DNA from: Flavimaribacter sp039888615
GTDB lineage: Bacteria > Pseudomonadota > Alphaproteobacteria > Rhizobiales > Rhizobiaceae
DNA: 64,000 nt
NCBI GenBank assembly: GCA_039888615.1
Contig: JBDQQS010000011.1
Reading direction: 5' to 3' (one strand)
In this document: in pieces, positions 1 through 9,176 of the stretch
Numbering within the stretch: position 1 is the first letter of the stretch
How the letters are laid out: the number at the start of each line of letters is the position of its first letter
Program-made: the position numbers and the translations under genes
Notes under the pieces: model-generated
What the model saw: only the letters and a program-made list of their open reading frames with translations
What the model was told of the DNA's origin: nothing
Databases searched by the model: none

Positions 1-243
1 CACAAGAGCCCACGAGCCGCGGAGGCGATCAAGGCGCGCGGCGCTGTGGTGTTGTTCCTGCCTCGTTACTCGCCGGACCTGAACCCCATCGAAAAGGCCT
101 TCTCAAAGCTGAAGACACTGCTCAGAAAGGCGAAAGCCCGAACATATGAAGACCTTTGGAAGGCCGTCGGACATGTCTGCAGCCTGTTCACACCGCAAGA
201 ATGCTGGAACTACTTCAGATCAACAGGATGCGTTGCATACTAA
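1..243 (+). pseudogene. IS630-family transposase, C-terminal part
   Basis: The frame is open from the first base of the window and ends at TAA 241-243. It encodes the last 80 or so residues of an IS630/Tc1-type DDE transposase. The signature LPRYSPDLNPIEKAFSKLK (residues about 20-38) carries the catalytic Asp/Glu region of the DDE_3 fold. The N-terminal part lies outside the window, so completeness cannot be judged. It abuts a 5'-truncated IS3 element, which suggests that one element inserted into or recombined with the other. Confidence 0.85.
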
Positions 244-262
244 TCGCCCGTTGCTCTAATCG

Positions 263-553
263 GCCGAAGAGAAGATCAGGATCGTTCTGGCGGGCCTGCG
301 GGGCGAGGAGAGCATCTCAGCGTTATGCCGTCGCGAGGGCATTGCCGAGAGCCTTTATTGTTCCTGGTCAAAGGAATTCCTCGAAGCCGGGAAGAACCGT
401 TTGGCGGGTGACACAGCGCGACAAGCGACATCCCCTGAAGTCAAAGAACTGCGGTCGGAATCTGCCGCGCTGAAGGAGGTGGTTGCTGAGCTGACGCTTG
501 AGAACCGTCTGCTCAAAAAAAGCATGATCGGGGATGGGGGCGACGACGAATGA
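263..553 (+). pseudogene. IS3-family orfA, start lost
   Basis: The open frame begins after a stop at 257-259 and encodes about 96 residues. It starts directly in the helix-turn-helix of an IS3 OrfA (AEEKIRIVLAGLRGEESIS, then CRREGI). A leucine-rich coiled coil follows (ELRSESAALKEVVAELTLEN), as is usual in OrfA. No ATG or SD precedes it and the first few residues of the family are missing. Its TGA overlaps the orfB start (ATGA at 550-553), as expected for translational coupling or frameshifting in this family. Confidence 0.75.
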
Positions 554-1530
554 GGTATCCCGCATCTGAGAAGCTGGAGATCATCCGCACGGTCGAGGCA
601 TCACATCTGCCGACCCGACAGACCTTGAGGATGCTCGGCATCCCCAGCAGCACCTATTACGACTGGTACGCGCGTTGGAGCGATGGCGGCATCGATGGCC
701 TGGCCGATCGTTCGCCCCGGCCCGGGTCGGTCTGGAACCGCATCCCGGACACGGTTCGCGACGATGTCGTCGACTTTGCCCTGGAGCACGAAGACCTGAC
801 GCCCCGCGAACTGGCGGTCAAATACACCGATGAGAAGCGCTACTTCGTCTCGGAATCGTCCGTGTACCGCATTCTCAGTGCCGAGGATCTGATCACTGCC
901 CCGGCTCACGTGGTGATCCGCGCGGCCGATGAGTTCCGGGACAAGACCAGCCGGCCGAACGAGCTCTGGCAGACCGACTTCACCTATCTGAAGGTCATCG
1001 GCTGGGGCTGGTTCTATCTCAGCACAATCCTCGACGACTATCGTCGCTACATCATTGCCTGGAAGCTCTGCACGACGATGAAAGCTGCGGACGTCACCAG
1101 CACGCTGGAGCTGGCGCTGGAGGCATCCGGCTGCGGCAGCGCGACGGTTGTGCAGAAGCCGAGGCTGCTCAGCGATAATGGCTCATCCTACGTTGCTGCC
1201 GATCTGGCTGATTATCTCGAAGACAAGGGGATGGATCATGTCCGTGGCGCCCCGCTTCACCCGCAGACCCAGGGCAAGATCGAGCGCTGGCACCAGACGA
1301 TGAAGAACCGTGTGCTCTTGGAAAACTACTTCCTGCCCGGAGACTTGGAACACCAGATCGGCGCCTTTGTCGATCACTACAACATCCATCGCTACCACGA
1401 GAGCCTGGACAACCTGACACCCGCCGACGTCTACCATGGCCGCGGCGCAAAGATCTTGAAGATGAGAGAGGAGATCAAGAAACGGACCATTCAAAAACGC
1501 CGCTTGGAGTACCAAGCAGCGGCCGCCTAA
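550..1530 (+). CDS. IS3-family transposase OrfB
   Basis: A 326-residue integrase-type transposase. The N-terminal part (about 1-90) is a helix-turn-helix region. The rve catalytic core follows with WQTDFTYL (first Asp), LLSDNGSSY (second Asp) and GKIERWHQTMK (Glu), the D,D(35)E triad. The length is normal and the catalytic residues are present, so it may be active in trans, although its own element has lost its left end. Its start overlaps the orfA stop by four bases. Confidence 0.9.
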   Translation: MRYPASEKLEIIRTVEASHLPTRQTLRMLGIPSSTYYDWYARWSDGGIDGLADRSPRPGSVWNRIPDTVRDDVVDFALEHEDLTPRELAVKYTDEKRYFVSESSVYRILSAEDLITAPAHVVIRAADEFRDKTSRPNELWQTDFTYLKVIGWGWFYLSTILDDYRRYIIAWKLCTTMKAADVTSTLELALEASGCGSATVVQKPRLLSDNGSSYVAADLADYLEDKGMDHVRGAPLHPQTQGKIERWHQTMKNRVLLENYFLPGDLEHQIGAFVDHYNIHRYHESLDNLTPADVYHGRGAKILKMREEIKKRTIQKRRLEYQAAAA

Positions 1531-1611
1531 ACTGAAACAGAAATAGAACCAGAGCCTCCGTTACGAAACGCCCCAAACATTCCGGAAAACTCTGACGACG
1601 GACAATCAACA

Positions 1612-1727
1612 CCATGTAGACCACCCTCGATCTCGGAGGCGACCTTGCCAAGTGTAGGATAGGCGGCCCAGACATCGGGGTATTGTTCGGCGAGGTCTCC
1701 AGCCGCGCCTGGTAAAGCCTTTGCCAT
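1612..1727 (-). pseudogene. Carboxymuconolactone-decarboxylase-like gene, truncated by IS
   Basis: An ATG at 1727 opens a frame beginning MAKALPGAAGDLAEQYPDVW, followed by YPTLGKVASEIEGGL. This resembles the N-terminus of AhpD/CMD-fold proteins, which run to about 110 residues or more. After about 38 residues the frame runs into the end of the IS3 element. No CxxC active site remains, so the product is surely non-functional. It starts 11 bases downstream of the narR-like stop on the same strand and was probably co-transcribed with it. The family call rests on a short stretch only. Confidence 0.55.
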
Positions 1728-1737
1728 TTTAATCTCA

Positions 1738-2457
1738 TTATGAATGTGGGTCGTCGATAAGCCGGTTGGGTTTCGCGAACCGTTCGAGGTCCTGCTGATT
1801 GCTGATCGTGACGCGACTGCCTTGCACCGCAACGCCATAGGCCTGCAGCCCCTTGAAAGCGCGGCTCAGGTTCTCCGGCGTCATGCCGAGATAAGACGCC
1901 AGGCGGCGTTTCTCGAATTCGAGGTCGAATTCAGAACCGCTACTGCCGCGCGACTGCTGACGAAGAAGGTAGTTCGCGAGCCGCTCCAGCGACGTCCGCA
2001 ATTTCAGATCCTTTTGGGTCTTCACGACGGACCGATAACATGTCGCCAGTTCCGTCACTATGGAGCGAGCAAAGGCGTTGTCTGCATCAAATATGGCGCG
2101 TACGTCCTGGCTTGGGATAAGCGCAATCCGGCTTTTCTCCAGAGTACGCGCCGACATCAAGTAAGGTGCGTCTCTGATCGAGGCGGCCAGAATAAATGTC
2201 GAAACGGGCCGGGCGGTCGCCATGCTGGTTTCTCTGCCGTTCCAGGCCGAGAAGAGATCGACGGCTCCCGACAGGATGATGTGCAGGAAATTGCTTGGCT
2301 CTCCCTCGGTGATCAGTTCGATCTGCGGTGGAAAATTCTGCACATAGGCACCACGCATGAGCGCGTTGAAATGCTCGTTTGCCACATCCGAAAAGAGCGC
2401 TAGTCTACGGACATCGGGATAATCTGAATCTGGCATGCCTGGGCGCATTATAAACAC
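1738..2457 (-). CDS. Crp/Fnr-family regulator, NarR/DNR-like
   Basis: A 239-residue regulator with an N-terminal cyclic-nucleotide-type beta-barrel (about 20-130), a long dimerisation helix, and a C-terminal winged helix (KRRLASYLGMTPENLSRAFK, about 180-200). It lacks the N-terminal cysteine cluster of true FNR proteins, with only one Cys (TCYRSV), so it should not carry an oxygen-sensing 4Fe-4S cluster. Divergent orientation from narK matches NarR of Paracoccus, which activates nar genes in response to nitrate/nitrite. That role is inferred from position. The start may be GTG 2457 or ATG 2448. An FNR-type site lies 26 bases upstream, suggesting autoregulation. Confidence 0.8.
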   Translation of the reverse strand: MFIMRPGMPDSDYPDVRRLALFSDVANEHFNALMRGAYVQNFPPQIELITEGEPSNFLHIILSGAVDLFSAWNGRETSMATARPVSTFILAASIRDAPYLMSARTLEKSRIALIPSQDVRAIFDADNAFARSIVTELATCYRSVVKTQKDLKLRTSLERLANYLLRQQSRGSSGSEFDLEFEKRRLASYLGMTPENLSRAFKGLQAYGVAVQGSRVTISNQQDLERFAKPNRLIDDPHS

Positions 2458-2482
2458 CTTTTAAAATGCATCGCTCACTTGA

Positions 2483-2496
2483 TTGATATTTGTCAA
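2483..2496. promoter_or_regulatory. FNR/NNR-type box, narR-proximal
   Basis: TTGAT-ATTT-GTCAA matches the FNR/DNR consensus TTGAT-N4-ATCAA at nine of ten arm positions. It lies 26 bases upstream of the narR-like start, close enough to overlap that promoter, and about 200 bases from narK. Confidence 0.7.
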
Positions 2497-2597
2497 TCGA
2501 CCCGTTTCTGTCAATCATATTGCTACAATACAAAAGGCAAACGTCGGAGAGACATTATTCTATAAATCATTTATTTCATTGCGATATTTCAAGTTTT

Positions 2598-2611
2598 ATG
2601 ATCTAGATCAA
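2598..2611. promoter_or_regulatory. FNR/NNR-type box, narK-proximal
   Basis: ATGAT-CTAG-ATCAA matches TTGAT-N4-ATCAA with a single mismatch in the arms. It lies 82 bases before the narK ATG, so a class II arrangement (site about 41 bases before the transcription start) would leave a leader of roughly 45 bases. This is the likely site for FNR or NarR-type activation of narKGHJI. Confidence 0.75.
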
Positions 2612-2692
2612 GTCGATTGGCCGCTCTGGGCCGCATGTGTGACGGAGATCCCATTCGGGACCGGACATCGTGACGAAACCGGAGACCTTGCC

Positions 2693-5416
2693 ATGCAGAC
2701 CAAAGTCACAGCATCGCAATCAGATCAGAATCGTGCACTCGGGCTGAGCACCGTCGCCTTCACCGCGTGTTTTGCGGTCTGGACGATTTTTTCCATCATC
2801 GGCGTCGCAATCAAGGGAGAGCTGGGTCTGACCGAATCCCAGTTCGGTCTGCTGGTCGCGACTCCCATTTTGACTGGATCGGTCACGCGCCTGTTTCTGG
2901 GCGTCTGGACGGAGAAGTACGGCGGACGCCTGGTCTTCTCGGCGCAGATGCTATTGACGGCGCTGGCGACCTGGCTACTGACGCTTGCCGATAGCTACGC
3001 CATGTACCTGGTCGCGGCTTTGGGCATCGGTCTCGCTGGCGGCTCGTTCATTATCGGTGTCGCCTATGTCAGCCGCTGGTACGATGCCGGTCATCAAGGC
3101 ACCGCGCTCGGCATCTTCGGCGCCGGCAACGTCGGTGCGGCAGTGACCAAGTTCGTCGCGCCCTTCGTCATGGTGGCATATGGCTGGCACGGTGTAGCCT
3201 ATGTCTGGGCGGCGGGCCTGGCCGTCATCGGCATCCTGTTCTTCCTCTTCGCCAAAGACGACCCCGAGCTTGTAGAGCGCCGGGCCAAGGGCACTCGCGC
3301 CCCGTCGTTTGCGGAGCAGTTCGCGCCCTTGAGAAACATCCAGGTGTGGCGCTTCTCGCTTTACTACTTTTTCGTCTTCGGCGGTTTCGTAGCTCTTGCG
3401 CTGTGGATGCCGCACTACCTGATCGACGTCTATGGCGTAGACGTGAAGACAGCCGGGATGGCGGCCGCGTCTTTCAGCCTGTCGGCGTCGCTGTTCCGGG
3501 CCTATGGCGGACATCTCAGCGACAAGTTCGGCGCGCGGACGGTGATGTACTGGACCTTCGGCTTCAGCCTGATCTTCCTGTTCATGCTGTCCTATCCGCC
3601 GACAGATTATGTCGTACAGGGCAAGGACGGGCCGATCGCCTTCTCGACCGAACTGGATTTCTGGCCCTTCATCATCATGCTGTTTGGCCTCGGCTTCTTC
3701 ATGAGCCTCGGCAAGGCCGCTGTCTACAAGCACATTCCGGTCTATTATCCCAAACATGTCGGCGCGGTTGGCGGACTTGTCGGCATGATCGGTGGTCTTG
3801 GCGGCTTTGTCCTGCCGATCACATTCGGTGCGGCGCTCGATCTGACGGGGATCTATACCTCGTGCTTCGCGATCCTCGTCGGCCTGGTCGCGATCATGCT
3901 GACCTGGATGCACCTGTCCATCCGGTCAATGGAACGCGCCGCGCTGGGCAAAGAACTGGACACATTGCCGACAGTGCCGGAACTCCAGGAAGTGCACGTT
4001 CCTGGCAAGACGGAAATGCCGCGGGTGCTGCAGGATTGGCAGCCCGAAGACGAGACATTCTGGGAGGAGAAGGGTCGCGGGATCGCCCGCCGCAATCTGT
4101 GGATCTCGATCCCGGCGCTTCTCCTCGCTTTCTCGGTCTGGATGGTCTGGTCGATGGTCGTCGCCCGGCTACCCGCCATCGGGTTCGAATTCTCGACCGG
4201 ACAGCTCTTCTGGCTGGCGGCGCTTCCGGGCCTGTCAGGCGCCACGCTCAGGATATTCTACAGCTTCATGGTGCCGATCTTCGGTGGCCGGCTGTGGACG
4301 ACGCTCTCGACCGCCTCGCTGCTGCTGCCGGCAATGGGTATCGGATATGCGGTCCAAAACCCTGACACGCCCTACCTGATCTTCCTCACCTTGGCTCTGC
4401 TGTGCGGCTTCGGAGGCGGCAACTTCGCCTCGTCGATGGCGAATATCGCCTTCTTCTTCCCGAAGGCGGAAAAGGGCAACGCGCTGGCGTTGAATGCGGG
4501 GCTGGGCAATCTCGGCGTCTCGGTCATGCAGTTTCTCGTGCCGATCGTCGTCACCGCCGGCGTATTTGGCGCCATGGGCGGCGCGCCGCAGACGTTGACG
4601 GACGGTGGCGAGCTCTGGATGCAGAACGCAGGCTTTGTCTGGGCGCCGTTCATTCTACTTGCCACGGTCGCGGCCTGGCTTGGCATGAACGACATCGCCG
4701 ACGCCAAAGCTAGCTTCCGCGAGCAGGCGATCATCTTCAGCCGCAAGCACAATTGGCTGATGTGCGTGCTCTACACCGGCACCTTCGGTAGCTTCATTGG
4801 TTTTTCGGCGGGCTTCCCGTTGCTGACCAAACTCGCTTTCCCTGAGGTGAACGCCCTGCAGTATGTGTTCCTCGGACCGCTTGTCGGCGCACTCAGCCGC
4901 GCGGGCACCGGCTGGGTCAGTGACCGGTTTGGTGGCGGGCGTGTTACGTTCTGGACTTTTGCGGGCATGATCATCGCGGTGTTTGGTGTGATCGCATCAC
5001 TTGGCGCGGACAGCTTCGCCGGCTTCTTCGCGGCCTTTATGGCGCTGTTCTTCCTGACCGGGGTAGGCAACGCCTCCACGTTCCAGATGATCCCCGCGAT
5101 CATGGGTCATGAGGTGCCGCGCCTGATGCCGGAACTGAAAGGCAGCGTGCTGCGCCGGCAATCGGAGCGAGAAAGCGCGGCGATCATCGCCTTCACCAGT
5201 GCGATCGCCGCCTATGGGGCCTTCTTCATCCCCAAGGCTTACGGCACCTCGATCGCGATGACCGGATCGCCCGTCGGTGCGCTTTGGGCCTTCCTCATCT
5301 TCTACGTGATCTGCTTGGCCATCACCTGGGTTTACTACACCCGGCGCGGCGGTCTGCTGTACAAACTGGAGCGGCGCGGCCAGCCGACCTTGCCCGATCC
5401 CGCGCCCGCTCAATAA
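2693..5416 (+). CDS. narK: Nitrate/nitrite transporter, NarK1-NarK2 fusion
   Basis: A 907-residue protein made of two complete MFS domains. The first (about 1-420) has the nitrate-signature glycine run GLAGGSFIIGVAYVSRWY. The second (about 475-890) has GFGGGNFASSMANIAFFF and NAGLGNLGVSVMQF. This is the Paracoccus-type fusion, in which the first half acts as a proton-linked nitrate importer and the second as a nitrate/nitrite exchanger. The two are joined by a cytoplasmic linker (about 420-475). ATG 2693 is chosen because of GGAG at 2681 and the start of homology. The frame is open further upstream but has no SD there. It is the first gene of the nar operon and lies 25 bases before narG. Confidence 0.93.
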   Translation: MQTKVTASQSDQNRALGLSTVAFTACFAVWTIFSIIGVAIKGELGLTESQFGLLVATPILTGSVTRLFLGVWTEKYGGRLVFSAQMLLTALATWLLTLADSYAMYLVAALGIGLAGGSFIIGVAYVSRWYDAGHQGTALGIFGAGNVGAAVTKFVAPFVMVAYGWHGVAYVWAAGLAVIGILFFLFAKDDPELVERRAKGTRAPSFAEQFAPLRNIQVWRFSLYYFFVFGGFVALALWMPHYLIDVYGVDVKTAGMAAASFSLSASLFRAYGGHLSDKFGARTVMYWTFGFSLIFLFMLSYPPTDYVVQGKDGPIAFSTELDFWPFIIMLFGLGFFMSLGKAAVYKHIPVYYPKHVGAVGGLVGMIGGLGGFVLPITFGAALDLTGIYTSCFAILVGLVAIMLTWMHLSIRSMERAALGKELDTLPTVPELQEVHVPGKTEMPRVLQDWQPEDETFWEEKGRGIARRNLWISIPALLLAFSVWMVWSMVVARLPAIGFEFSTGQLFWLAALPGLSGATLRIFYSFMVPIFGGRLWTTLSTASLLLPAMGIGYAVQNPDTPYLIFLTLALLCGFGGGNFASSMANIAFFFPKAEKGNALALNAGLGNLGVSVMQFLVPIVVTAGVFGAMGGAPQTLTDGGELWMQNAGFVWAPFILLATVAAWLGMNDIADAKASFREQAIIFSRKHNWLMCVLYTGTFGSFIGFSAGFPLLTKLAFPEVNALQYVFLGPLVGALSRAGTGWVSDRFGGGRVTFWTFAGMIIAVFGVIASLGADSFAGFFAAFMALFFLTGVGNASTFQMIPAIMGHEVPRLMPELKGSVLRRQSERESAAIIAFTSAIAAYGAFFIPKAYGTSIAMTGSPVGALWAFLIFYVICLAITWVYYTRRGGLLYKLERRGQPTLPDPAPAQ

Positions 5417-5441
5417 CCTCGCCCCACGAAAGGACAGCCAG

Positions 5442-8400
5442 ATGAGCCATCTTCTCGACAGATTGAACTTCCTCCAGTCGAAGGGAACGGAACAGTTTTC
5501 CAACGGGCATGGCCAGGTCACGCGCGAGAATCGTGACTGGGAGGACACCTACAGAAACCGTTGGCGGCACGACAAGATCGTGCGCTCGACCCACGGGGTG
5601 AATTGCACCGGATCCTGTTCCTGGAAGATCTATGTGAAATCCGGGATCGTCACCTGGGAAACCCAACAGACGGACTATCCACGCACCCGTCCGGACCTGC
5701 CGAACCATGAACCGCGCGGCTGCGCCCGCGGCGCCTCCTACAGCTGGTATCTCTATTCCGCCAACCGGGTGAAGAACCCGTTGATCCGCGGCAAGCTGAT
5801 GAAGGTCTGGCGCAAGATGCGCGAAACCAAGAGCCCTATCGAGGCCTGGACCGCGATCCAGAACGACCCGATATTGCGCAAGGGTTATGTCGAAACCCGC
5901 GGCAAGGGCGGCTTTGTCCGCACCACCTGGGACGAGGCGACCGAAATCGTCGCCGCCGCCAACGCCTATACGGCCAAGACCTATGGGCCCGACCGGATCT
6001 TCGGCTTCTCGCCCATTCCCGCGATGTCGATGATCTCTTATGCGGCCGGCACCCGCTACCTGTCGCTCCTGGGCGGGACCTGCATGTCGTTCTATGACTG
6101 GTACTGCGACCTGCCTCCGGCCTCACCAATGACCTGGGGCGAGCAGACCGACGTGCCGGAATCGGCGGACTGGTACAATTCCAACTATCTCCTGCTCTGG
6201 GGCTCCAACGTCCCGCAGACTCGCACGCCCGACGCGCATTTCTACACGGAAGTACGCTACAAAGGCGCGAAGTCCGCAGTGATCTGCCCGGATTATTCCG
6301 AGGCAGCGAAATTCGGCGATGTCTGGCTGAACGCCAAGCAAGGGACCGACGCTGCGCTGGCGATGGCCTTCGGCCATGTTATCCTGCGCGAGTTCCACCT
6401 CGACCGGCAGGCCGAGTATTTCGAGGAGTATTGCCGGAAGTACTCCGATTTCCCGATGCTGGTGAAGCTGGAGGAGAAGGATGGAACCTTCGTGCCGGGA
6501 CGCTTTCTGCGGGCGGACGACCTGCACGGCAAGCTGGGCGAGGACAACAACCCCGAATGGAAGACCGTCGCTGTCGACGAGGCCTCCGGCGGGCTGGTCG
6601 CGCCCAATGGCTCCATCGGCTATCGTTGGGGCGAGCAGGGCGAATGGAACCTGGAGGAAAAGGCTGCCGGAGCCGGGGCCCGGCTGAAGACGTCGCAGGT
6701 GCTCGACAGCGATCAGGACGACGTGCTTGGCGTCGATTTCCCGTATTTCGGCGCCGATGCCACCGAGGCGTTCTCGACAGGTGACAAACGACCGAATGTC
6801 CTGACCAGGAACGTGCCGGTGAAACGGATCAGGACGAAGGACGGCGAGATCGCCGTCGCCACTGTCTTCGACCTGTTCTGCGCCAACTACGGTCTCGACC
6901 GGGGCCTGGGCGGCGACTGGGTGGCCCAGTCCTATGACGAGGACGTTCCGGGCACTCCCGCCTGGGCGGAGAAGATCACCGGCGTCGACCGCGCCAAGAT
7001 CATCCATGTCGCCCGCGAATTCGCCGAAAACGCCGAAAAGACCCATGGCCGATCCATGGTCATTGTCGGCGCGGGGATGAACCACTGGTATCACATGGAC
7101 ATGAACTACCGCGGCATCATCAACATGCTGGTGATGTGCGGTTGCGTGGGCCAGTCCGGCGGCGGCTGGGCGCACTATGTAGGCCAGGAAAAGCTGCGCC
7201 CGCAAACCGGCTGGCTTCCCCTGGCGTTTGCGCTCGACTGGGGGCGGCCGCCGCGGCACATGAACTCGACCTCGGCCTGGTATGCCCATACCGACCAATG
7301 GCGCTACGAGACGCTGACCGCGGGCGAGATACTGTCGCCGACGGCGCCCGCGGGCGACTGGGACATCGGGTTGATCGACTACAATATTCGCGCTGAACGG
7401 ATGGGCTGGCTGCCGTCGGCGCCGCAGCTGAAGACCAACCCGCTGGAGGTAGCGAAGGCGGCGAAGGAAGCGGGTAGGGAAGTTGCACCCTATGTCGCCG
7501 AACAGCTTAAATCCGGCGAGCTCGAGATGTCTTGCGAAGACCCGGACGCGCCAGAGAACTGGCCGCGCAACCTCTTCGTCTGGCGCTCGAACCTGCTCGG
7601 GTCCTCGGGCAAGGGGCACGAGTATTTCCTCAAACACCTGCTCGGCACCGACAACGGCGTGATTGGCAAGGACATGGGCGAGGAGGGCCGCCAGCTTCCC
7701 AAGGAGGCGAAATGGCACGACGAAGCTCCGCGCGGCAAACTGGACCTGCTGGTGACCATTGACTTCCGAATGTCCACCACTTGCGTCTACTCCGATATCG
7801 TCCTGCCGACGGCCAGCTGGTACGAAAAGGACGATCTCAATACCTCGGACATGCATCCGTTTATCCACCCGCTGCAGGCTGCGGTGGACCCGGCCTACGA
7901 GTCGAAATCCGACTGGGAAATCTTCAAATCCATCGCGAAGAAGTTCCAGGAGGTGGTGCCCGGATATCTGGGTCAGGAAACCGACGTCGTCGCGTTGCCC
8001 ATTCTGCACGACACGCCTGCCGAGATCGCGCAGGACCAGGTCAAGGACTGGAAGAAGGATGAATGCGACCTTATCCCGGGCAAGACCGCGCCGAACTATA
8101 TCGCGGTCGAGCGGGACTATTCCGCGGTCTATGACCGCTTCACCGCGCTTGGTCCTCTACTCGAAAAGCTCGGCAATGGCGGCAAGGGCATCTCGTGGAA
8201 TACCGAGGACGAGGTCGCCGCGTTGAAGGCGCTGAATGGCGAGCGGCTCGACGGATCGGCAAAGGGACGTCCCGCGATCGACACCGCGATCGACGCCGCC
8301 GAGGTAGTGCTGATGCTGGCGCCCGAAACCAACGGCGAGGTGGCGGTCAAGGCCTGGGAGGCGCTTGGCGAGGCGACGGGTCGCGATCACGTGCATCTGG

Positions 8401-9176
8401 CCGAGGGCGAGCATCACAACAAGATCCGCTTCCGCGACATCGCCGCCCAGCCGCGCAAGATCATCTCCTCGCCGACATGGTCGGGCATTGAAAGCGAGCA
8501 TGTCAGCTACAACGCCGGCTATACCAATGTCCACGAACTGATCCCCTGGCGTACCCTGACCGGTCGCCAGCAGCTCTATCAGGATCACCTGTGGATGCGG
8601 GCCTTCGGCGAGGGTTTCATGTCCTACCGGCCACCGGTGGATCTCAAGACAGTCACCGACGCGATCCATACCGACAAGGACAAGCCGCATGTCGTGCTGA
8701 ACTTCATCACGCCGCACCAGAAATGGGGCATTCACTCGACCTATACCGACAACCTCTTGATGCTGACGCTCAATCGCGGCGGTCCGGTGATCTGGATTTC
8801 CGAAAACGACGCGGCGAAGGCGGGCATCGTCGATAACGACTGGGTGGAACTTTACAACGCCAACGGCGCGCTGACCGCGCGGGCGGTGGTGTCCCAGCGC
8901 ATGAAGGATGGAACGACCTTCATGTACCACGCTCAGGAAAAGATCGTGAACACGCCGGGATCCGAGAAGACCGGCCTGCGCGGCGGGATCCATAACTCGG
9001 TCACCCGGACGGTCTTGAAGCCGACCCACATGATCGGCGGCTATGCCCAGCAATCCTACGGGTTCAACTACTACGGAACCGTGGGCTCCAACCGCGATGA
9101 ATTCGTCATCGTGCGCAAGATGAACAAGGTCGACTGGCTCGACGATGAAGCCACCCCGAAGGAGGCAGCGGAATGA
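5442..9176 (+). CDS. narG: Respiratory nitrate reductase alpha subunit
   Basis: A 1244-residue molybdenum bis-MGD catalytic subunit that reduces nitrate to nitrite on the cytoplasmic side of the membrane, full length for the family. The FS0 cluster motif HGVNCTGSC (His-x3-Cys-x3-Cys, about 50-58) and a later EPRGC Cys are present. The active-site region TWGEQTDVPESADWY and SNVPQTRTPDAHF is intact, and the N-terminus has the usual vestigial Tat-like form. SD AAAGGA lies upstream of ATG 5442. It overlaps narH by four bases (ATGA). Confidence 0.97.
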   Translation: MSHLLDRLNFLQSKGTEQFSNGHGQVTRENRDWEDTYRNRWRHDKIVRSTHGVNCTGSCSWKIYVKSGIVTWETQQTDYPRTRPDLPNHEPRGCARGASYSWYLYSANRVKNPLIRGKLMKVWRKMRETKSPIEAWTAIQNDPILRKGYVETRGKGGFVRTTWDEATEIVAAANAYTAKTYGPDRIFGFSPIPAMSMISYAAGTRYLSLLGGTCMSFYDWYCDLPPASPMTWGEQTDVPESADWYNSNYLLLWGSNVPQTRTPDAHFYTEVRYKGAKSAVICPDYSEAAKFGDVWLNAKQGTDAALAMAFGHVILREFHLDRQAEYFEEYCRKYSDFPMLVKLEEKDGTFVPGRFLRADDLHGKLGEDNNPEWKTVAVDEASGGLVAPNGSIGYRWGEQGEWNLEEKAAGAGARLKTSQVLDSDQDDVLGVDFPYFGADATEAFSTGDKRPNVLTRNVPVKRIRTKDGEIAVATVFDLFCANYGLDRGLGGDWVAQSYDEDVPGTPAWAEKITGVDRAKIIHVAREFAENAEKTHGRSMVIVGAGMNHWYHMDMNYRGIINMLVMCGCVGQSGGGWAHYVGQEKLRPQTGWLPLAFALDWGRPPRHMNSTSAWYAHTDQWRYETLTAGEILSPTAPAGDWDIGLIDYNIRAERMGWLPSAPQLKTNPLEVAKAAKEAGREVAPYVAEQLKSGELEMSCEDPDAPENWPRNLFVWRSNLLGSSGKGHEYFLKHLLGTDNGVIGKDMGEEGRQLPKEAKWHDEAPRGKLDLLVTIDFRMSTTCVYSDIVLPTASWYEKDDLNTSDMHPFIHPLQAAVDPAYESKSDWEIFKSIAKKFQEVVPGYLGQETDVVALPILHDTPAEIAQDQVKDWKKDECDLIPGKTAPNYIAVERDYSAVYDRFTALGPLLEKLGNGGKGISWNTEDEVAALKALNGERLDGSAKGRPAIDTAIDAAEVVLMLAPETNGEVAVKAWEALGEATGRDHVHLAEGEHHNKIRFRDIAAQPRKIISSPTWSGIESEHVSYNAGYTNVHELIPWRTLTGRQQLYQDHLWMRAFGEGFMSYRPPVDLKTVTDAIHTDKDKPHVVLNFITPHQKWGIHSTYTDNLLMLTLNRGGPVIWISENDAAKAGIVDNDWVELYNANGALTARAVVSQRMKDGTTFMYHAQEKIVNTPGSEKTGLRGGIHNSVTRTVLKPTHMIGGYAQQSYGFNYYGTVGSNRDEFVIVRKMNKVDWLDDEATPKEAAE

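Larger units (their letters stand above)
263..1611 (+). mobile_element. IS3-family element, 5'-truncated
   Basis: This element contains orfA without its start and an intact orfB. Its left end is missing: an in-frame TAA at 257-259 and the IS630 fragment lie where the element should begin. The right end is placed near 1611, because upstream of that point the sequence reads as IS tail and from about 1612 it reads as the coding sequence of a different gene on the opposite strand. Inverted repeats cannot be compared because one end is lost, so the right boundary is approximate. Confidence 0.7.

Noticed and set aside
2483..2692. A longer narK start at TTG 2483
   Set aside because: The extension would translate through both FNR-type boxes, has no SD and no homology. 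ATG 2693 has a good SD.
2975..3913. Long antisense open frame in narK
   Set aside because: It mirrors the transporter codons, has biased composition (His, Arg, Gln, Asp) and no domain.
6123..8009. Long open frame antisense to narG
   Set aside because: It is a by-product of GC-rich codon use opposite a highly conserved gene. The protein has no recognisable domain.
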